DNA of 64,000 nt, from NCBI RefSeq assembly GCF_008085905.1, contig NZ_VSFF01000011.1, positions 62,001-126,000 of the forward strand, given 5' to 3'. Made by a program: the position numbers and the translations under genes. This DNA comes from Actinomadura syzygii. Lineage in GTDB: Bacteria; Actinomycetota; Actinomycetes; Streptosporangiales; Streptosporangiaceae. Positions 1-7,742 of this stretch are shown here, in pieces. Every line of letters begins with the position of its first letter. Within the stretch, counting starts at the first letter, position 1. Under the pieces are notes generated by a model, which saw only the letters and a program-made list of their open reading frames with translations, made no database searches and was not told the origin of the DNA.

Positions 1-1386
1 CAGGATCTCCTTCTTCCGGCCGGTGATCTTCAGGAAGCCGTCCGTGTCGAGGGAGCCGAGGTCGCCGGTGTGGAACCAGCCGTCCTCCAGGGCCTCCTTG
101 GTGGCGTCCTCGTCGTTCCAGTAGCCGCGCATGACGTTGACGCCGCGGACGAGGACCTCCCCGTCGTCGGCGATGCGGACGTCCACGCCCGGGATCGGCT
201 GGCCGACCGTCCCGATCTTGATGGCGGTGGGCCGGTTGACGCTGGCCGGGGCGGTCGTCTCGGTGAGGCCGTAGCCCTCCAGGATCGTGATGCCGACGCC
301 GCGGAAGAAGTGCCCGAGCCGCTCGCCGAGCGCCGCGCCCCCCGACACCGCGTACTTCACGTTCCCGCCGACCGCCGCCCGCAGCTTGCCGTAGACGAGC
401 ACGTCGAACAGCTTGTGCCGCGCCTTGAGCGCGAGGCCGGGACGCCCCGCCTGGAGCGCCCGGCTGTAGGCGATCGCCGTCTCCGCCGCCGCCTTGAAGA
501 TCTTCTCCTTGCCCTCGGCGGCGGCCTTCTGCTCGGCGCCGTTGTAGACCTTCTCGAACACGCGCGGGACGGCCAGCAGGAACGTCGGCCGGAACGAGGC
601 GAGGTCGGGCAGCAGGTTCGGGACGTCGCTGTGCCCGAGGACGATCCCGCCCTCGACCGTCGCGACCTGGATCAGCCGCGCGAACACGTGCGCGAGCGGC
701 AGGAACAGCAGCGTGGAGCTGCCGTCGACGGCGACCTCGGCGATCGCGCCGCGCACCCCGTTGCGAGCCGTCGAGACGAGGTTCCCGTGGGTGATCTCGC
801 AGCCCTTCGGGCGTCCGGTCGTGCCGGACGTGTAGACGAGCGTGGCGACGTCGGCGGCCGCGCGGGAGCGGCGGCGGTCCTCGACGACCCCGTCGCCGAC
901 CTCCGCGCCGAGCCGGACGACCTCGTCGACGCCGCCCGCGTCGATGCACCACACGTGCGCGAGGCCGGGCAGCCGCTCGCGGACGCCCTCCACCAGCGCG
1001 ATGTGCGCGTCGGTCTCGGCGAACACGGCCTTCGCGCCGGAGTCGCCCGCGATCCACTCGATCTGCTCGGCGGACGACGTCTCGTAGATCGGCACGGAGA
1101 CCGCGCCGGCCGTCCAGACCGCGTAGTCGAGGACCGTCCACTCGTAGCGGGTCCGGGACAGCAGCGCGACCCGGTCGCCCGGCTCGATCCCGGCGGCGGC
1201 GAGGCCCTTGGCGATGTCGGACGCCTCGGCCGCGAACTCGGCCGCGGTGACGGCGCGCCACGCGTCCCCGCTCCGGCGGCGCGCCACGATCGTGCCGGGC
1301 TCCTCGGCCGCCCTTCGGAACGGCGTGTCGGTCAGGGTGGCGGAGTCGGGGACCTGCACCATCGCGGGGACGCTGAACTCGCGCAC
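1..1386 (-). CDS. Long-chain acyl-CoA synthetase, AMP-forming (FadD15-like), 3' end outside window
   Basis: Adenylates a fatty acid with ATP and transfers the acyl group to CoA. The visible 462 codons carry the AMP-binding P-loop YTSGTTGRPKG at about residue 182, the GYGLTE adenylate motif, and the GWFHTGD and GRKKE hinge motifs, where the window ends. Family members run to about 600 residues, so roughly 140 C-terminal residues, including the last catalytic lysine, are missing only because of the window edge. The GTG start gives the product MREFSVPAM and has AGGAG eight bases upstream. It is transcribed away from the cutC-like gene. Substrate chain length cannot be read from the sequence. The family call is firm. 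Confidence 0.93.
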   Translation of the reverse strand, partial: MREFSVPAMVQVPDSATLTDTPFRRAAEEPGTIVARRRSGDAWRAVTAAEFAAEASDIAKGLAAAGIEPGDRVALLSRTRYEWTVLDYAVWTAGAVSVPIYETSSAEQIEWIAGDSGAKAVFAETDAHIALVEGVRERLPGLAHVWCIDAGGVDEVVRLGAEVGDGVVEDRRRSRAAADVATLVYTSGTTGRPKGCEITHGNLVSTARNGVRGAIAEVAVDGSSTLLFLPLAHVFARLIQVATVEGGIVLGHSDVPNLLPDLASFRPTFLLAVPRVFEKVYNGAEQKAAAEGKEKIFKAAAETAIAYSRALQAGRPGLALKARHKLFDVLVYGKLRAAVGGNVKYAVSGGAALGERLGHFFRGVGITILEGYGLTETTAPASVNRPTAIKIGTVGQPIPGVDVRIADDGEVLVRGVNVMRGYWNDEDATKEALEDGWFHTGDLGSLDTDGFLKITGRKKEIL

Positions 1387-1538
1387 TGCCTGCTCCTGTT
1401 GTCGGCGTACGGGGTGGCGGGAAGGTGGCGGCGAAGTCGGCGCCTTCTCCGGAGTCGAATGATACCCACGGGTAGCCCGGCCGGGCCGTCTACGCTGGGC
1501 GGGACGCACACCGGCCATGGGTTCCGGGGGGAGCAACC
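1387..1538. promoter_or_regulatory. Divergent promoter region between acyl-CoA synthetase and cutC
   Basis: Two plausible -10 hexamers face apart: TATCAT on the minus strand (1459-1464) toward the synthetase and TACGCT on the plus strand (1491-1496) toward cutC. They would give 5' untranslated regions of about 65 and 36 bases. No convincing -35 boxes are seen, so this rests on position and hexamer match only. Confidence 0.35.
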
Positions 1539-2234
1539 GTGTCGCTGCTCGAAGTGATCGCGCTGACCGCCGACGACGCGCGCGCCGCGCAGGACGGCGG
1601 CGCCGACCGGATCGAGGTCGTCGCCGACATGGCCGCGGACGGGCTCACCCCCGACCCCGACGTCGTCGCCGCGATACGCGCCGTCACCACCCTGCCGTTG
1701 CGGGTGATGCTGCGCGCCAACGCCGGGTTCCGCACGTCCGGCCGCGAGCTCGACCGGCTCCGGCTCGCCGCCGCAGGCCTCGCCGAGCAGGGCGCGGACG
1801 GGTTCGTCCTCGGCTTCCTCGACTCGTCCGGGCACGTCGACGCGGGCGCGACCGGCAAGCTCGCCGCCGACGCCGCGCCGCTGCCCTGGACGTTCCACCG
1901 CGCGATCGACCACGCCGCCGACCCGGCGCACGCCTGGGACGTCGTCCGCGGCCTCGGCGGCGCGCTCGACACCGTGCTCACCGCCGGGTCCCCGCGCGGC
2001 GTGGACGCGGGAATGGACGTCCTCGTCCGGCGCGCCGCCGACGATCCGGACGCGGCCGGGATGATCATGGCCGGGGGCGGGCTGCGCCGCAAGCACGTCG
2101 CGGCCCTCGCCGCCGCGGGCGTCACCGCGTTCCACGTCGGCACCGCCGTCCGCCCGGACGGCGCCTGGGACGCGCCGGTCGACCCCGCCCTGGTGGGGGA
2201 GTGGCGGGCCCTGGTGTCGGCCGCCGCCGGCTGA
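1539..2234 (+). CDS. cutC: CutC family copper homeostasis / TIM-barrel protein
   Basis: A 231-residue single-domain TIM barrel of the CutC family, about the usual length. Family hallmarks are the opening LLEVIALTADDARAAQDGGADRIEV, the LRVMLRANAGF strand, the WTFHRAID segment, the VLTAGSPRG segment and the late glycine-rich MIMAGGGLR loop. The GTG start follows a GGGGGGAG ribosome site. CutC was linked to copper tolerance in E. coli, but later work questions a direct copper role, so the function here is family-level only. It stands alone between divergent and downstream genes. A run of degenerate 13-15-base GC-rich repeats (2241-2288) follows the stop codon. Confidence 0.88.
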   Translation: MSLLEVIALTADDARAAQDGGADRIEVVADMAADGLTPDPDVVAAIRAVTTLPLRVMLRANAGFRTSGRELDRLRLAAAGLAEQGADGFVLGFLDSSGHVDAGATGKLAADAAPLPWTFHRAIDHAADPAHAWDVVRGLGGALDTVLTAGSPRGVDAGMDVLVRRAADDPDAAGMIMAGGGLRRKHVAALAAAGVTAFHVGTAVRPDGAWDAPVDPALVGEWRALVSAAAG

Positions 2235-2318
2235 CCCCGCGCACGGCGCGGACGCAGCGCGCACGCGGTGCGGACACACGGTGCGGACCCGTCCGTCTAC
2301 ACGGGCGAACCGCGCCAT

Positions 2319-2324
2319 TAGAGT
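2319..2324 (+). promoter_or_regulatory. -10 element TAGAGT for leaderless metallophosphoesterase mRNA
   Basis: TAGAGT ends six bases before the ATG at 2331 and no Shine-Dalgarno sequence lies between. This spacing puts transcription start at or next to the start codon. Confidence 0.5.
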
Positions 2325-2330
2325 CGGTTC

Positions 2331-3098
2331 ATGAGGATCCATGTGGTGAGCGACGTGCACGGCCGCGCGGACGCGCTGGCGCGCGCCGCGGAGGGCGCCG
2401 ACGCGCTCGTCTGCCTCGGCGACCTGATCCTCTTCGTCGACTACCAGGACCACGGGCAGGGGATCTTCGCCGAGCTGTTCGGGCAGGAGAACGCCGACCG
2501 GTTCATCGCGCTGCGGACCGCGAAGCGCTTCGCCGAGGCCCGCGAGTTCTCCCGCGGCCTGTGGGCGTCGCTGGACGGCGAGCCGTGGCCGCACATCGAG
2601 CGCGCCGTCGACCGGCAGTACGCCGAGCTGTTCGCGGCGATGCCGTCCCCGGCCTACCTCACGTACGGGAACGTCGACGTCCCGCGCATGTGGGCGCGGC
2701 ACCTGCGGGACGGCCACCACGTCCTCGACGGCGAGACCGCCGAGATCGGCGGCCTGCGGTTCGGGTTCGTCGGCGGCGGCCTGCGCACCGAGTACCGCAC
2801 CCCCTACGAGCTGGACGACGACGCCTACGCGGCCAAGGTCGAGGCGGTCGGCGCCGTGGACGTGCTGTGCAGCCACATCCCGCCCGCCGTGCCGGAACTG
2901 CTGTACGACAAGGTGGCGCGCCGGTTCGAGCGGGGCAGCGAGGCGATCCTCGACGCGATCCGCCGGACGCAGCCGCGCTACGCGCTGTTCGGGCACGTCC
3001 ACCAGCCCCTCGCCGCCCGGACGCGTATCGGCCGGACCGAATGCGTGAACGTCGGGCACTTCCGGGCTCGCGGCGCGCCGTACGTCCTCACGGTGTGA
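2331..3098 (+). CDS. Metallophosphoesterase family protein
   Basis: A 255-residue calcineurin-like phosphoesterase. The metal-ligand blocks appear in order: DVHGRAD (residues 8-14), GDLI (about 34), TYGNVD (about 110, the GNxD variant of GNH[D/E]), SHIPP (about 180) and FGHVHQP (about 220). These support a two-metal hydrolase of phosphomonoesters or diesters. The substrate is unknown; related actinobacterial proteins are annotated only at family level. A conspicuous insertion between the first two metal blocks (DYQDHGQGIFAELFGQ onward) may set specificity. The ATG has no ribosome site and appears to be used on a leaderless transcript. Confidence 0.88.
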   Translation: MRIHVVSDVHGRADALARAAEGADALVCLGDLILFVDYQDHGQGIFAELFGQENADRFIALRTAKRFAEAREFSRGLWASLDGEPWPHIERAVDRQYAELFAAMPSPAYLTYGNVDVPRMWARHLRDGHHVLDGETAEIGGLRFGFVGGGLRTEYRTPYELDDDAYAAKVEAVGAVDVLCSHIPPAVPELLYDKVARRFERGSEAILDAIRRTQPRYALFGHVHQPLAARTRIGRTECVNVGHFRARGAPYVLTV

Positions 3099-3158
3099 AA
3101 GATACTTTGCTCTACCAGACGGGCCCGGACGGGCTCAGCGCCCCGGAGGGAGACGCAG

Positions 3159-3593
3159 ATGGCTGACCGCACGAGCTCCTCCATCACGATCAAGGCCGGA
3201 AAGGCCGAGATCATGGCGGTGATCGCCGACCTGGAGGAGTACCCGCGGTGGGCGAGCGGGATCCGCGGGTTCACCGTCCAGGAGACCGGCGCCGACGGCC
3301 GCGCGTCCCGCGCCCGCCTCACCTTCGACGGCGGCCCGTTCAGCGACACCGTCGGCCTCGAGTACGCCTGGGAGGACGACGACCGCGTCACCTGGACGCT
3401 GGTCGAGCCCGGCTCCGTCGTCACCGGCCTGCGCGGCTCCTACGGCCTCGCCGAGGAGGACGGCGCGACCGAGGTGACCTACGAGCTCGCGGTCGACGTC
3501 CGCATCCCGTTGATCGGCATGGTCAAGCGCAAGGGCGAGAAGCGCATCATCGACTCCGCACTCAAGAGCCTCAAGCGCCACGTCGAAAGCTGA
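3159..3593 (+). CDS. SRPBCC (START-like) family protein
   Basis: A 144-residue helix-grip protein of the polyketide cyclase/dehydrase (SRPBCC) superfamily. These proteins hold hydrophobic ligands in a deep cavity. Typical features are the N-terminal strand SSITIKAGKAEIMAVIADLEEYPRW, central W/Y-rich beta strands and a long C-terminal helix (RIIDSALKSLKRHVES). The ATG follows a GGAGGGAG site at a good distance. The next short gene starts 53 bases downstream in the same direction and the glucokinase gene follows, so all three may share a transcript. Ligand unknown. Confidence 0.85.
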   Translation: MADRTSSSITIKAGKAEIMAVIADLEEYPRWASGIRGFTVQETGADGRASRARLTFDGGPFSDTVGLEYAWEDDDRVTWTLVEPGSVVTGLRGSYGLAEEDGATEVTYELAVDVRIPLIGMVKRKGEKRIIDSALKSLKRHVES

Positions 3594-3646
3594 GCACGTC
3601 ACGGAGGCGATACCGTTCACGCCGACGACGGATGGAAGATGGACCC

Positions 3647-4003
3647 ATGAGCGAGCATCCGGGCGACGTCCTCACCGAGGCCGCCAGACTGGTCGACGCG
3701 CTGATCAAGCGGGTCGGCGGCGGCCCGGACACCGCCCCCGACCCGGGCGATGACCCAGGCGACGACCCGGGCGAGGACCCGTGGCGCGACGCCGCCGGGC
3801 ACCTGCGGGACGCCGGACGGTCGCTGCTCGCCGCCGCGCAGGACGTGGCGGCGGCGTTCGACCGTCCCTCCCCGGGCGGCCGGGACGGCCCCGCGGAGGC
3901 GTCGGAGAGCGCACGGGCGGGTACGTCCGAGCGGTCGGGACGCCCCGAGACGGGCGAGCCGTGGTCCGCCGCCACCGGCGGCGGCCCCATCGACATCGGG
4001 TAG
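3647..4003 (+). CDS. Hypothetical acidic, low-complexity protein
   Basis: An unrecognised 118-residue protein. Residues 1-25 form a helix (EAARLVDALIKRVGG). A repeated DPGDDPGDDPGEDP acidic segment follows (about residues 31-44), then an amphipathic helix (WRDAAGHLRDAGRSLLAAAQDVAAAF), then a disordered Ser/Gly/Glu tail. The layout resembles small proteins found beside glucokinase in other actinomycetes, but I cannot assign a function. The chosen ATG has GGAAG eight bases upstream; another in-frame ATG at 3632 has a poorer site. It ends 46 bases before the glucokinase gene. Confidence 0.65.
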   Translation: MSEHPGDVLTEAARLVDALIKRVGGGPDTAPDPGDDPGDDPGEDPWRDAAGHLRDAGRSLLAAAQDVAAAFDRPSPGGRDGPAEASESARAGTSERSGRPETGEPWSAATGGGPIDIG

Positions 4004-4049
4004 TGCGGTACGGGCTCCATCCGGGGCGCGCGAGGAGGAGGAAGCGTAC

Positions 4050-5018
4050 ATGGCCCTGACCATCGGCGTTGATGTGGGCGGCACGAAGGTCGCCGCCGGG
4101 GTCGTCGACCACCGGGGGACCATTCTGGAGAAGGTTCGCCGGCCGACTCCGTCGACGAACCCCAAGGAGACCGCCGAGACCATCGCCGAGGTCGTCGACC
4201 TGCTCAAGGGCAAGTTCGAGGAGGTGACGGCGGTCGGGCTCGGCACCGCCGGCTTCGTCGACGAGTCGCGCTCCACCGTCCTGTTCGCCCCGAACCTCGC
4301 CTGGCGGGAGGAGCCGATCAAGGAGAAGGTGGAGAGCCTGGTCGGGCTGCCCGTCGTCGTCGAGAACGACGGCAACGCCACCGCGTGGGGCGAGGCCAGG
4401 TTCGGCGCGGGACGCGGCGAGAACTTCCTCGTGCTGGTCGCGCTCGGCACCGGCATCGGCGGCGGCATCATCATCAACGGCGAGCTGTACCGGGGCCGCT
4501 TCGGCATCGGCGCGGAGATGGGGCACTTCCGGGTCGTCCCGGACGGCCGCCGCTGCGGCTGCGGCAACCGCGGCTGCTGGGAGCAGTACGCCAGCGGCAA
4601 CGCCCTCGTCCACGAGGCCCGCGACCTCGCCCGGGTCGCGCCCGCGATGGCCGGGCGCCTCCTCGAACTCGGCGACGGCCGCCCGGAGGGCATCAGCGGT
4701 CCCGAGGTGTCGCAGGCGGCCCGCGAGGGCGACAAGGCCGCGCTGGAGTGCTTCCGGACCATCGCGCACTGGGCGGGCCAGGGGCTCGCCGACCTCAGCG
4801 CGATCCTCGACCCGGGCGCGTTCATCATCGGCGGCGGCCTCTCCGACGCGGGCGACCTCCTCCTCGACCCGATACGCGCCGCGTTCGAGGACGCGCTGAC
4901 CGGCCGCGGCCACCGCCCGCTGCCGGACATCCGCATCGCCGAGCTGGGCTCGGCCGCGGGCATCGTCGGCGCCGCCGACCTGGCCCGCGTCCGCCCCCGC
5001 GAGGACGTCACCGTCTGA
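4050..5018 (+). CDS. glk: ROK family glucokinase
   Basis: Phosphorylates glucose with ATP to glucose-6-phosphate in the cytosol; in Streptomyces the homologue is also central to carbon catabolite control. The 322-residue product starts with the ATP-phosphate loop GVDVGGTKVAAGVV. It has the sugar-binding END segment (VENDGNATAWGEA) and the ROK zinc site, a histidine in GHFRV followed by CGCGNRGCWEQYAS. Length and order match actinobacterial glucokinases. The start has a strong GGAGGAGGA site. The stop codon falls in the first of three 14-base tandem units, the third of which contains the start codon of the next gene. Confidence 0.96.
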   Translation: MALTIGVDVGGTKVAAGVVDHRGTILEKVRRPTPSTNPKETAETIAEVVDLLKGKFEEVTAVGLGTAGFVDESRSTVLFAPNLAWREEPIKEKVESLVGLPVVVENDGNATAWGEARFGAGRGENFLVLVALGTGIGGGIIINGELYRGRFGIGAEMGHFRVVPDGRRCGCGNRGCWEQYASGNALVHEARDLARVAPAMAGRLLELGDGRPEGISGPEVSQAAREGDKAALECFRTIAHWAGQGLADLSAILDPGAFIIGGGLSDAGDLLLDPIRAAFEDALTGRGHRPLPDIRIAELGSAAGIVGAADLARVRPREDVTV

Positions 5019-5051
5019 CCATGGCCGTCTGAACAGGGCCGTCTGGACATG
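5010..5051 (+). repeat. Three tandem 14-base units linking glk stop to next gene's start
   Basis: The units are ACCGTCTGACCATG (5010-5023), GCCGTCTGAACAGG (5024-5037) and GCCGTCTGGACATG (5038-5051). The first holds the glk TGA and the last ends with the ATG of the next gene. Confidence 0.8.
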
Positions 5052-5753
5052 GCCGCGCTCCGCCTGCTGAGCTACAACATCCGGTCGCTGCGCGACGACC
5101 CGGTCGCGCTGGCGCGGGTCGTCCGCGGGCTCGCCCCGGACGTCATGTGCCTCCAGGAGGTACCGCGCTTCGGCGCCTGGTGGTTGAGGCGCCGCCGCCT
5201 GGCGCGCGCGTCGGGCATGGGCGTCGCGGCGGGACGGCGGGCCTGCGGGCTCGGCGTCCTCGCCGCGCCGCGCGTCCGCCGGGTGGCCCGCGAGTTCCAC
5301 CTGCTCACCCCGGACCCGGACCTGCACCGCCGCGCCCTGGCGATCGCCGTCCTGGAACTGGACGGCGCCCGCGTCATCGCCGCGAGCACGCACCTGGACC
5401 TGCGGGACGGGCCGCGCCTGCGCCACGTCCGCGAGATCCTCGCCCACCTGGACCGCGCCCGCGCCCGCCACCGCGCCCCGGTGGTCCTGGCAGGCGATGT
5501 CAACGAGGAGCCGGGCGGCCCGTCCTGGACACTCCTCGCCGACCATTTCAAGGACGCCTACGCGACCGCCCCGTCCGGCGAGGAACTGACCTTCTCGTCC
5601 CGTAACCCGGCCCGCCGCATAGACGCCGTCTTCACCGACCCGGACATCCGGATCAACGGCTGCGGCGTCCCCACGGCCGACGAAACCCTGACGGCCCTCT
5701 ACCCGGAGGCCACCGACCACCGCCCCCTGCTGGCGGAACTGGAGCTCTCCTAG
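5049..5753 (+). CDS. Endonuclease/exonuclease/phosphatase (EEP) family protein
   Basis: A 234-residue EEP-fold hydrolase, metal dependent, of the DNase I / sphingomyelinase / inositol phosphatase superfamily. The core motifs are present: LLSYNIRSLRDD at the N terminus, CLQEVP (metal-binding Glu, about residue 38), ASTHLDLRDG, AGDVNEEPGG (the N/D catalytic pair), RRIDAVFTD and the final TDHRPLLAELEL. No signal peptide is seen, so a cytosolic role is likely. The natural substrate cannot be inferred. The ATG lies in the last of three tandem repeats. The coding end and stop codon lie in the first copy of another short repeat. Confidence 0.87.
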   Translation: MAALRLLSYNIRSLRDDPVALARVVRGLAPDVMCLQEVPRFGAWWLRRRRLARASGMGVAAGRRACGLGVLAAPRVRRVAREFHLLTPDPDLHRRALAIAVLELDGARVIAASTHLDLRDGPRLRHVREILAHLDRARARHRAPVVLAGDVNEEPGGPSWTLLADHFKDAYATAPSGEELTFSSRNPARRIDAVFTDPDIRINGCGVPTADETLTALYPEATDHRPLLAELELS

Positions 5754-5769
5754 AACTGGAGCTTTCCTA
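5736..5769 (+). repeat. 17-base direct repeat supplying both convergent stop codons
   Basis: GAACTGGAGCTCTCCTA (5736-5752) is followed immediately by GAACTGGAGCTTTCCTA (5753-5769), 16 of 17 identical. CTAG at the first copy's end gives the plus-strand TAG at 5751-5753. CTA at the second copy's end is the minus-strand TAG of the converging gene (5767-5769). Confidence 0.85.
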
Positions 5770-6603
5770 GACGACGGCTCCGTCGTCGGGGTCTCTCGGT
5801 TCGTCGCCCATGCGGAGGACGAGGGTGACGAAGCCGCCGATGAAGGCGGCGACGGCGAGGAAGGCGGCCCAGCCGGGGACCTCCCAGTCGAGGATGACGG
5901 TGACGAGGAGGTAGAGCGGGCCGCCGATGAGCGCGATCCAGGCGCCCTTGGTCAGCGGGTCGGCGCTCGGCAGCGGCGGGGGAGGCGGCGGGACGTAGTG
6001 GGAGTCGTCGTCGGCGTCCGGCGGGAAGTCCGGGGGCTCGGCGGCCTTGACGACGCGGGCGCGGGGCAGGCGGCCGGTGCGGTCGTCGCCCTCCCGGGGC
6101 GGCTCGGCGGGCTCGCGGACGTTCTCCTCGTCCGGCCAGGGGACGTCGTCGCCGTCGGGGGTGGAGTCGAAGCCCGCGACGATCTCGGCCCAGATGGCGT
6201 CCTCGTCGCGCTCGGCGACGTCGCCCGGGTCCTTGGCGGGGGCGGCGCCGCCCTCGGCGTCGCGGGGCCCGCCGACGTCGACGTCGGCCTCGGGACGCTC
6301 GGACGGCTCGTCCGAGCGTCGGGCCGACGCGTCGCGCAGCCGGGCGAGGTGGGCGCGCAGGATCCCCTCGGCGGCGGGCTTCATGTCGACGTCGACGTAG
6401 AGCCGGTCGAGCAGGTCGCCGCCGAGGTGCTCCCCGGCCGGCTCGGCGAGCTCGGCCAGGTCGGCGAGGTCGGACGGCGAGGACGCGTACGCCGCCACCC
6501 CGGCCTCGCCGAGGGCCGCGAGCATCGCGTCGGCGAGGTGCGGGGCGAGGTCGACGAGCGGGGCGTAGGCGTCCGCTGACAGTCCATTGCCACGGCGATT
6601 CAC
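5767..6603 (-). CDS. Hypothetical protein with two C-terminal membrane segments
   Basis: A 278-residue protein, not clearly assignable. Residues 1-80 are Ala/Leu-rich helices. A long acidic, proline-rich, probably disordered region follows (about 95-205), ending in a polyproline stretch. Two hydrophobic segments come next (about 225-245 and 250-272; GPLYLLVTVIL and AAFLAVAAFIGGFVTLVL) and a short charged tail. The length and two-TM tail resemble proteins labelled DUF308-domain near glucokinase in actinomycetes, but that is from memory. I chose the GTG at 6603 because AAGGAG lies eight bases upstream; upstream in-frame codons would add an atypical Arg/Gly-rich stretch. It converges on the EEP gene with 13 bases between stops. 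Confidence 0.72.
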   Translation of the reverse strand: MNRRGNGLSADAYAPLVDLAPHLADAMLAALGEAGVAAYASSPSDLADLAELAEPAGEHLGGDLLDRLYVDVDMKPAAEGILRAHLARLRDASARRSDEPSERPEADVDVGGPRDAEGGAAPAKDPGDVAERDEDAIWAEIVAGFDSTPDGDDVPWPDEENVREPAEPPREGDDRTGRLPRARVVKAAEPPDFPPDADDDSHYVPPPPPPLPSADPLTKGAWIALIGGPLYLLVTVILDWEVPGWAAFLAVAAFIGGFVTLVLRMGDEPRDPDDGAVV

Positions 6604-6943
6604 GGGGCCGGCTCCTTCGGGCACTCCGGCGTGGCCGACAGCCTCGGCATGACGGCCTCCGCTCCCCATCGACATGTGCGTCCGGCCGCGCCGCCCGCGG
6701 CGGCCCGTCCGGACACCCTGAAACGTGTGTCCCACGGTATTCGCTGCGCCGCCCGGGACAAGCCCCGCGGCGCACCCGATTGAGATTGACGCATCAAACC
6801 CTACGTTCATTCCCGGGACCCGGCGACGCCCGCGTACCGGCCGGTAGAAGGGCGGGACGCGGAGTGGGAGGATGTCCCATCATCCCGTCTGCCAGGGGCC
6901 GGACGCGCCGCCCCGCAGGCGCCGGCCCGAGGAAGGTCCCCGC
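6604..6943. other. Divergent intergenic region, 340 bases
   Basis: It separates the two-TM protein gene from plsC. It includes an AT-richer patch around 6780-6815 and a short dyad GGATG-N6-CATCC (about 6869-6884) upstream of plsC. I see no credible coding frame and no RNA motif I recognise. It presumably holds both promoters. Confidence 0.4.
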
Positions 6944-7678
6944 ATGCTCTGGTTCTGGATCCTGCTCAGGGTCGTCCTCTCGCCCATCCTCTATCTGGGG
7001 TGGTGGCCGCGGAACCGGGGGATCCGGAACGTCCCGAAGCGGGGTCCGGCACTGCTCGTCAGCAACCACTTGTCGTTCGCGGACCACTTCTTCGGGCCGC
7101 TGCCGCTGATGCGCCCGATCTTCTTCATCGGCAAGGGCGAGTACTTCACCGGCAAGGGCCTGAAGGGGCTGATCAGCAAGGGCTTCTTCACCGGGGTCGG
7201 CGTCGTGCCGGTGGACCGGACCGGCGGCTCCGCCTCCGAGGCCGCGCTGCGGACGGGGCTGCGCATCCTCGCGGAGGGCAAGCTGCTCGGCATCTATCCC
7301 GAGGGCACCCGCGCCCCCGACGAGCGGCTGTACCGGGGCAAGACGGGGGTGGCGCGGCTGGCGCTGAAGTCGCGGGTCCCGGTGGTCCCGATGGCGATGA
7401 CCAACACGCACCGGCTGATGCCGCCCGGCCGGACCCTCCCGCGGCTCGGGGTGCGGCCCGGGGTGCGGTTCGGCGAGCCGATGGACTTCTCCCGCTACTA
7501 CGGCCAGGAGGACGACCGGGACGTCCTGCGGCAGATCACCGACGAGATCATGCAGGCGATCCGGGAGCTGTCCGGGCAGGAGTACGTCGACCGGTACGCC
7601 GCCGAGGTGAAGGCGGAGCTTGCCGGGAAGACCGTCGTGCCGGTCGACGACGACGGCGGCCTCAGCGACCGGGGATAG
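6944..7678 (+). CDS. plsC: 1-acyl-sn-glycerol-3-phosphate acyltransferase (PlsC family)
   Basis: Transfers an acyl chain to lysophosphatidate, making phosphatidate at the inner membrane face. The 244-residue product has a hydrophobic N-terminal segment (FWILLRVVLSPILYLGWW), the catalytic NHLSFAD box (HX4D, about residues 41-47), the substrate loop with YPEGTRAP (about 125) and VPVVPMAMTNTHRL. Start ATG follows GAGGAAGG. It is upstream of macS/macR in the same direction, with 64 bases of tandem repeats between. Streptomyces has several PlsC paralogues, so another acceptor is possible. Confidence 0.9.
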   Translation: MLWFWILLRVVLSPILYLGWWPRNRGIRNVPKRGPALLVSNHLSFADHFFGPLPLMRPIFFIGKGEYFTGKGLKGLISKGFFTGVGVVPVDRTGGSASEAALRTGLRILAEGKLLGIYPEGTRAPDERLYRGKTGVARLALKSRVPVVPMAMTNTHRLMPPGRTLPRLGVRPGVRFGEPMDFSRYYGQEDDRDVLRQITDEIMQAIRELSGQEYVDRYAAEVKAELAGKTVVPVDDDGGLSDRG

Positions 7679-7740
7679 GCCGGGTTCGAGCGGGCCGGGT
7701 TCGAGCGGGCTGAGTTGAGCGGGCCGAGTTGAGCGGGCGG
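7678..7740 (+). repeat. Tandem 14-15-base repeats between plsC and macS
   Basis: A partial unit GGCCGGGTTC starts at the last base of the plsC stop. GAGCGGGCCGGGTTC (7688-7702), GAGCGGGCTGAGTT (7703-7716), GAGCGGGCCGAGTT (7717-7730) and partial GAGCGGGCGG (7731-7740) follow, ending just before the macS start. Confidence 0.75.
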
Positions 7741-7742
7741 GG

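Noticed and set aside
70..1557. Long plus-strand open frame opposite the acyl-CoA synthetase
   Set aside because: An antisense shadow typical of very GC-rich DNA; Arg/Ala/Asp-rich with no family motif, while the minus strand encodes a clear enzyme.
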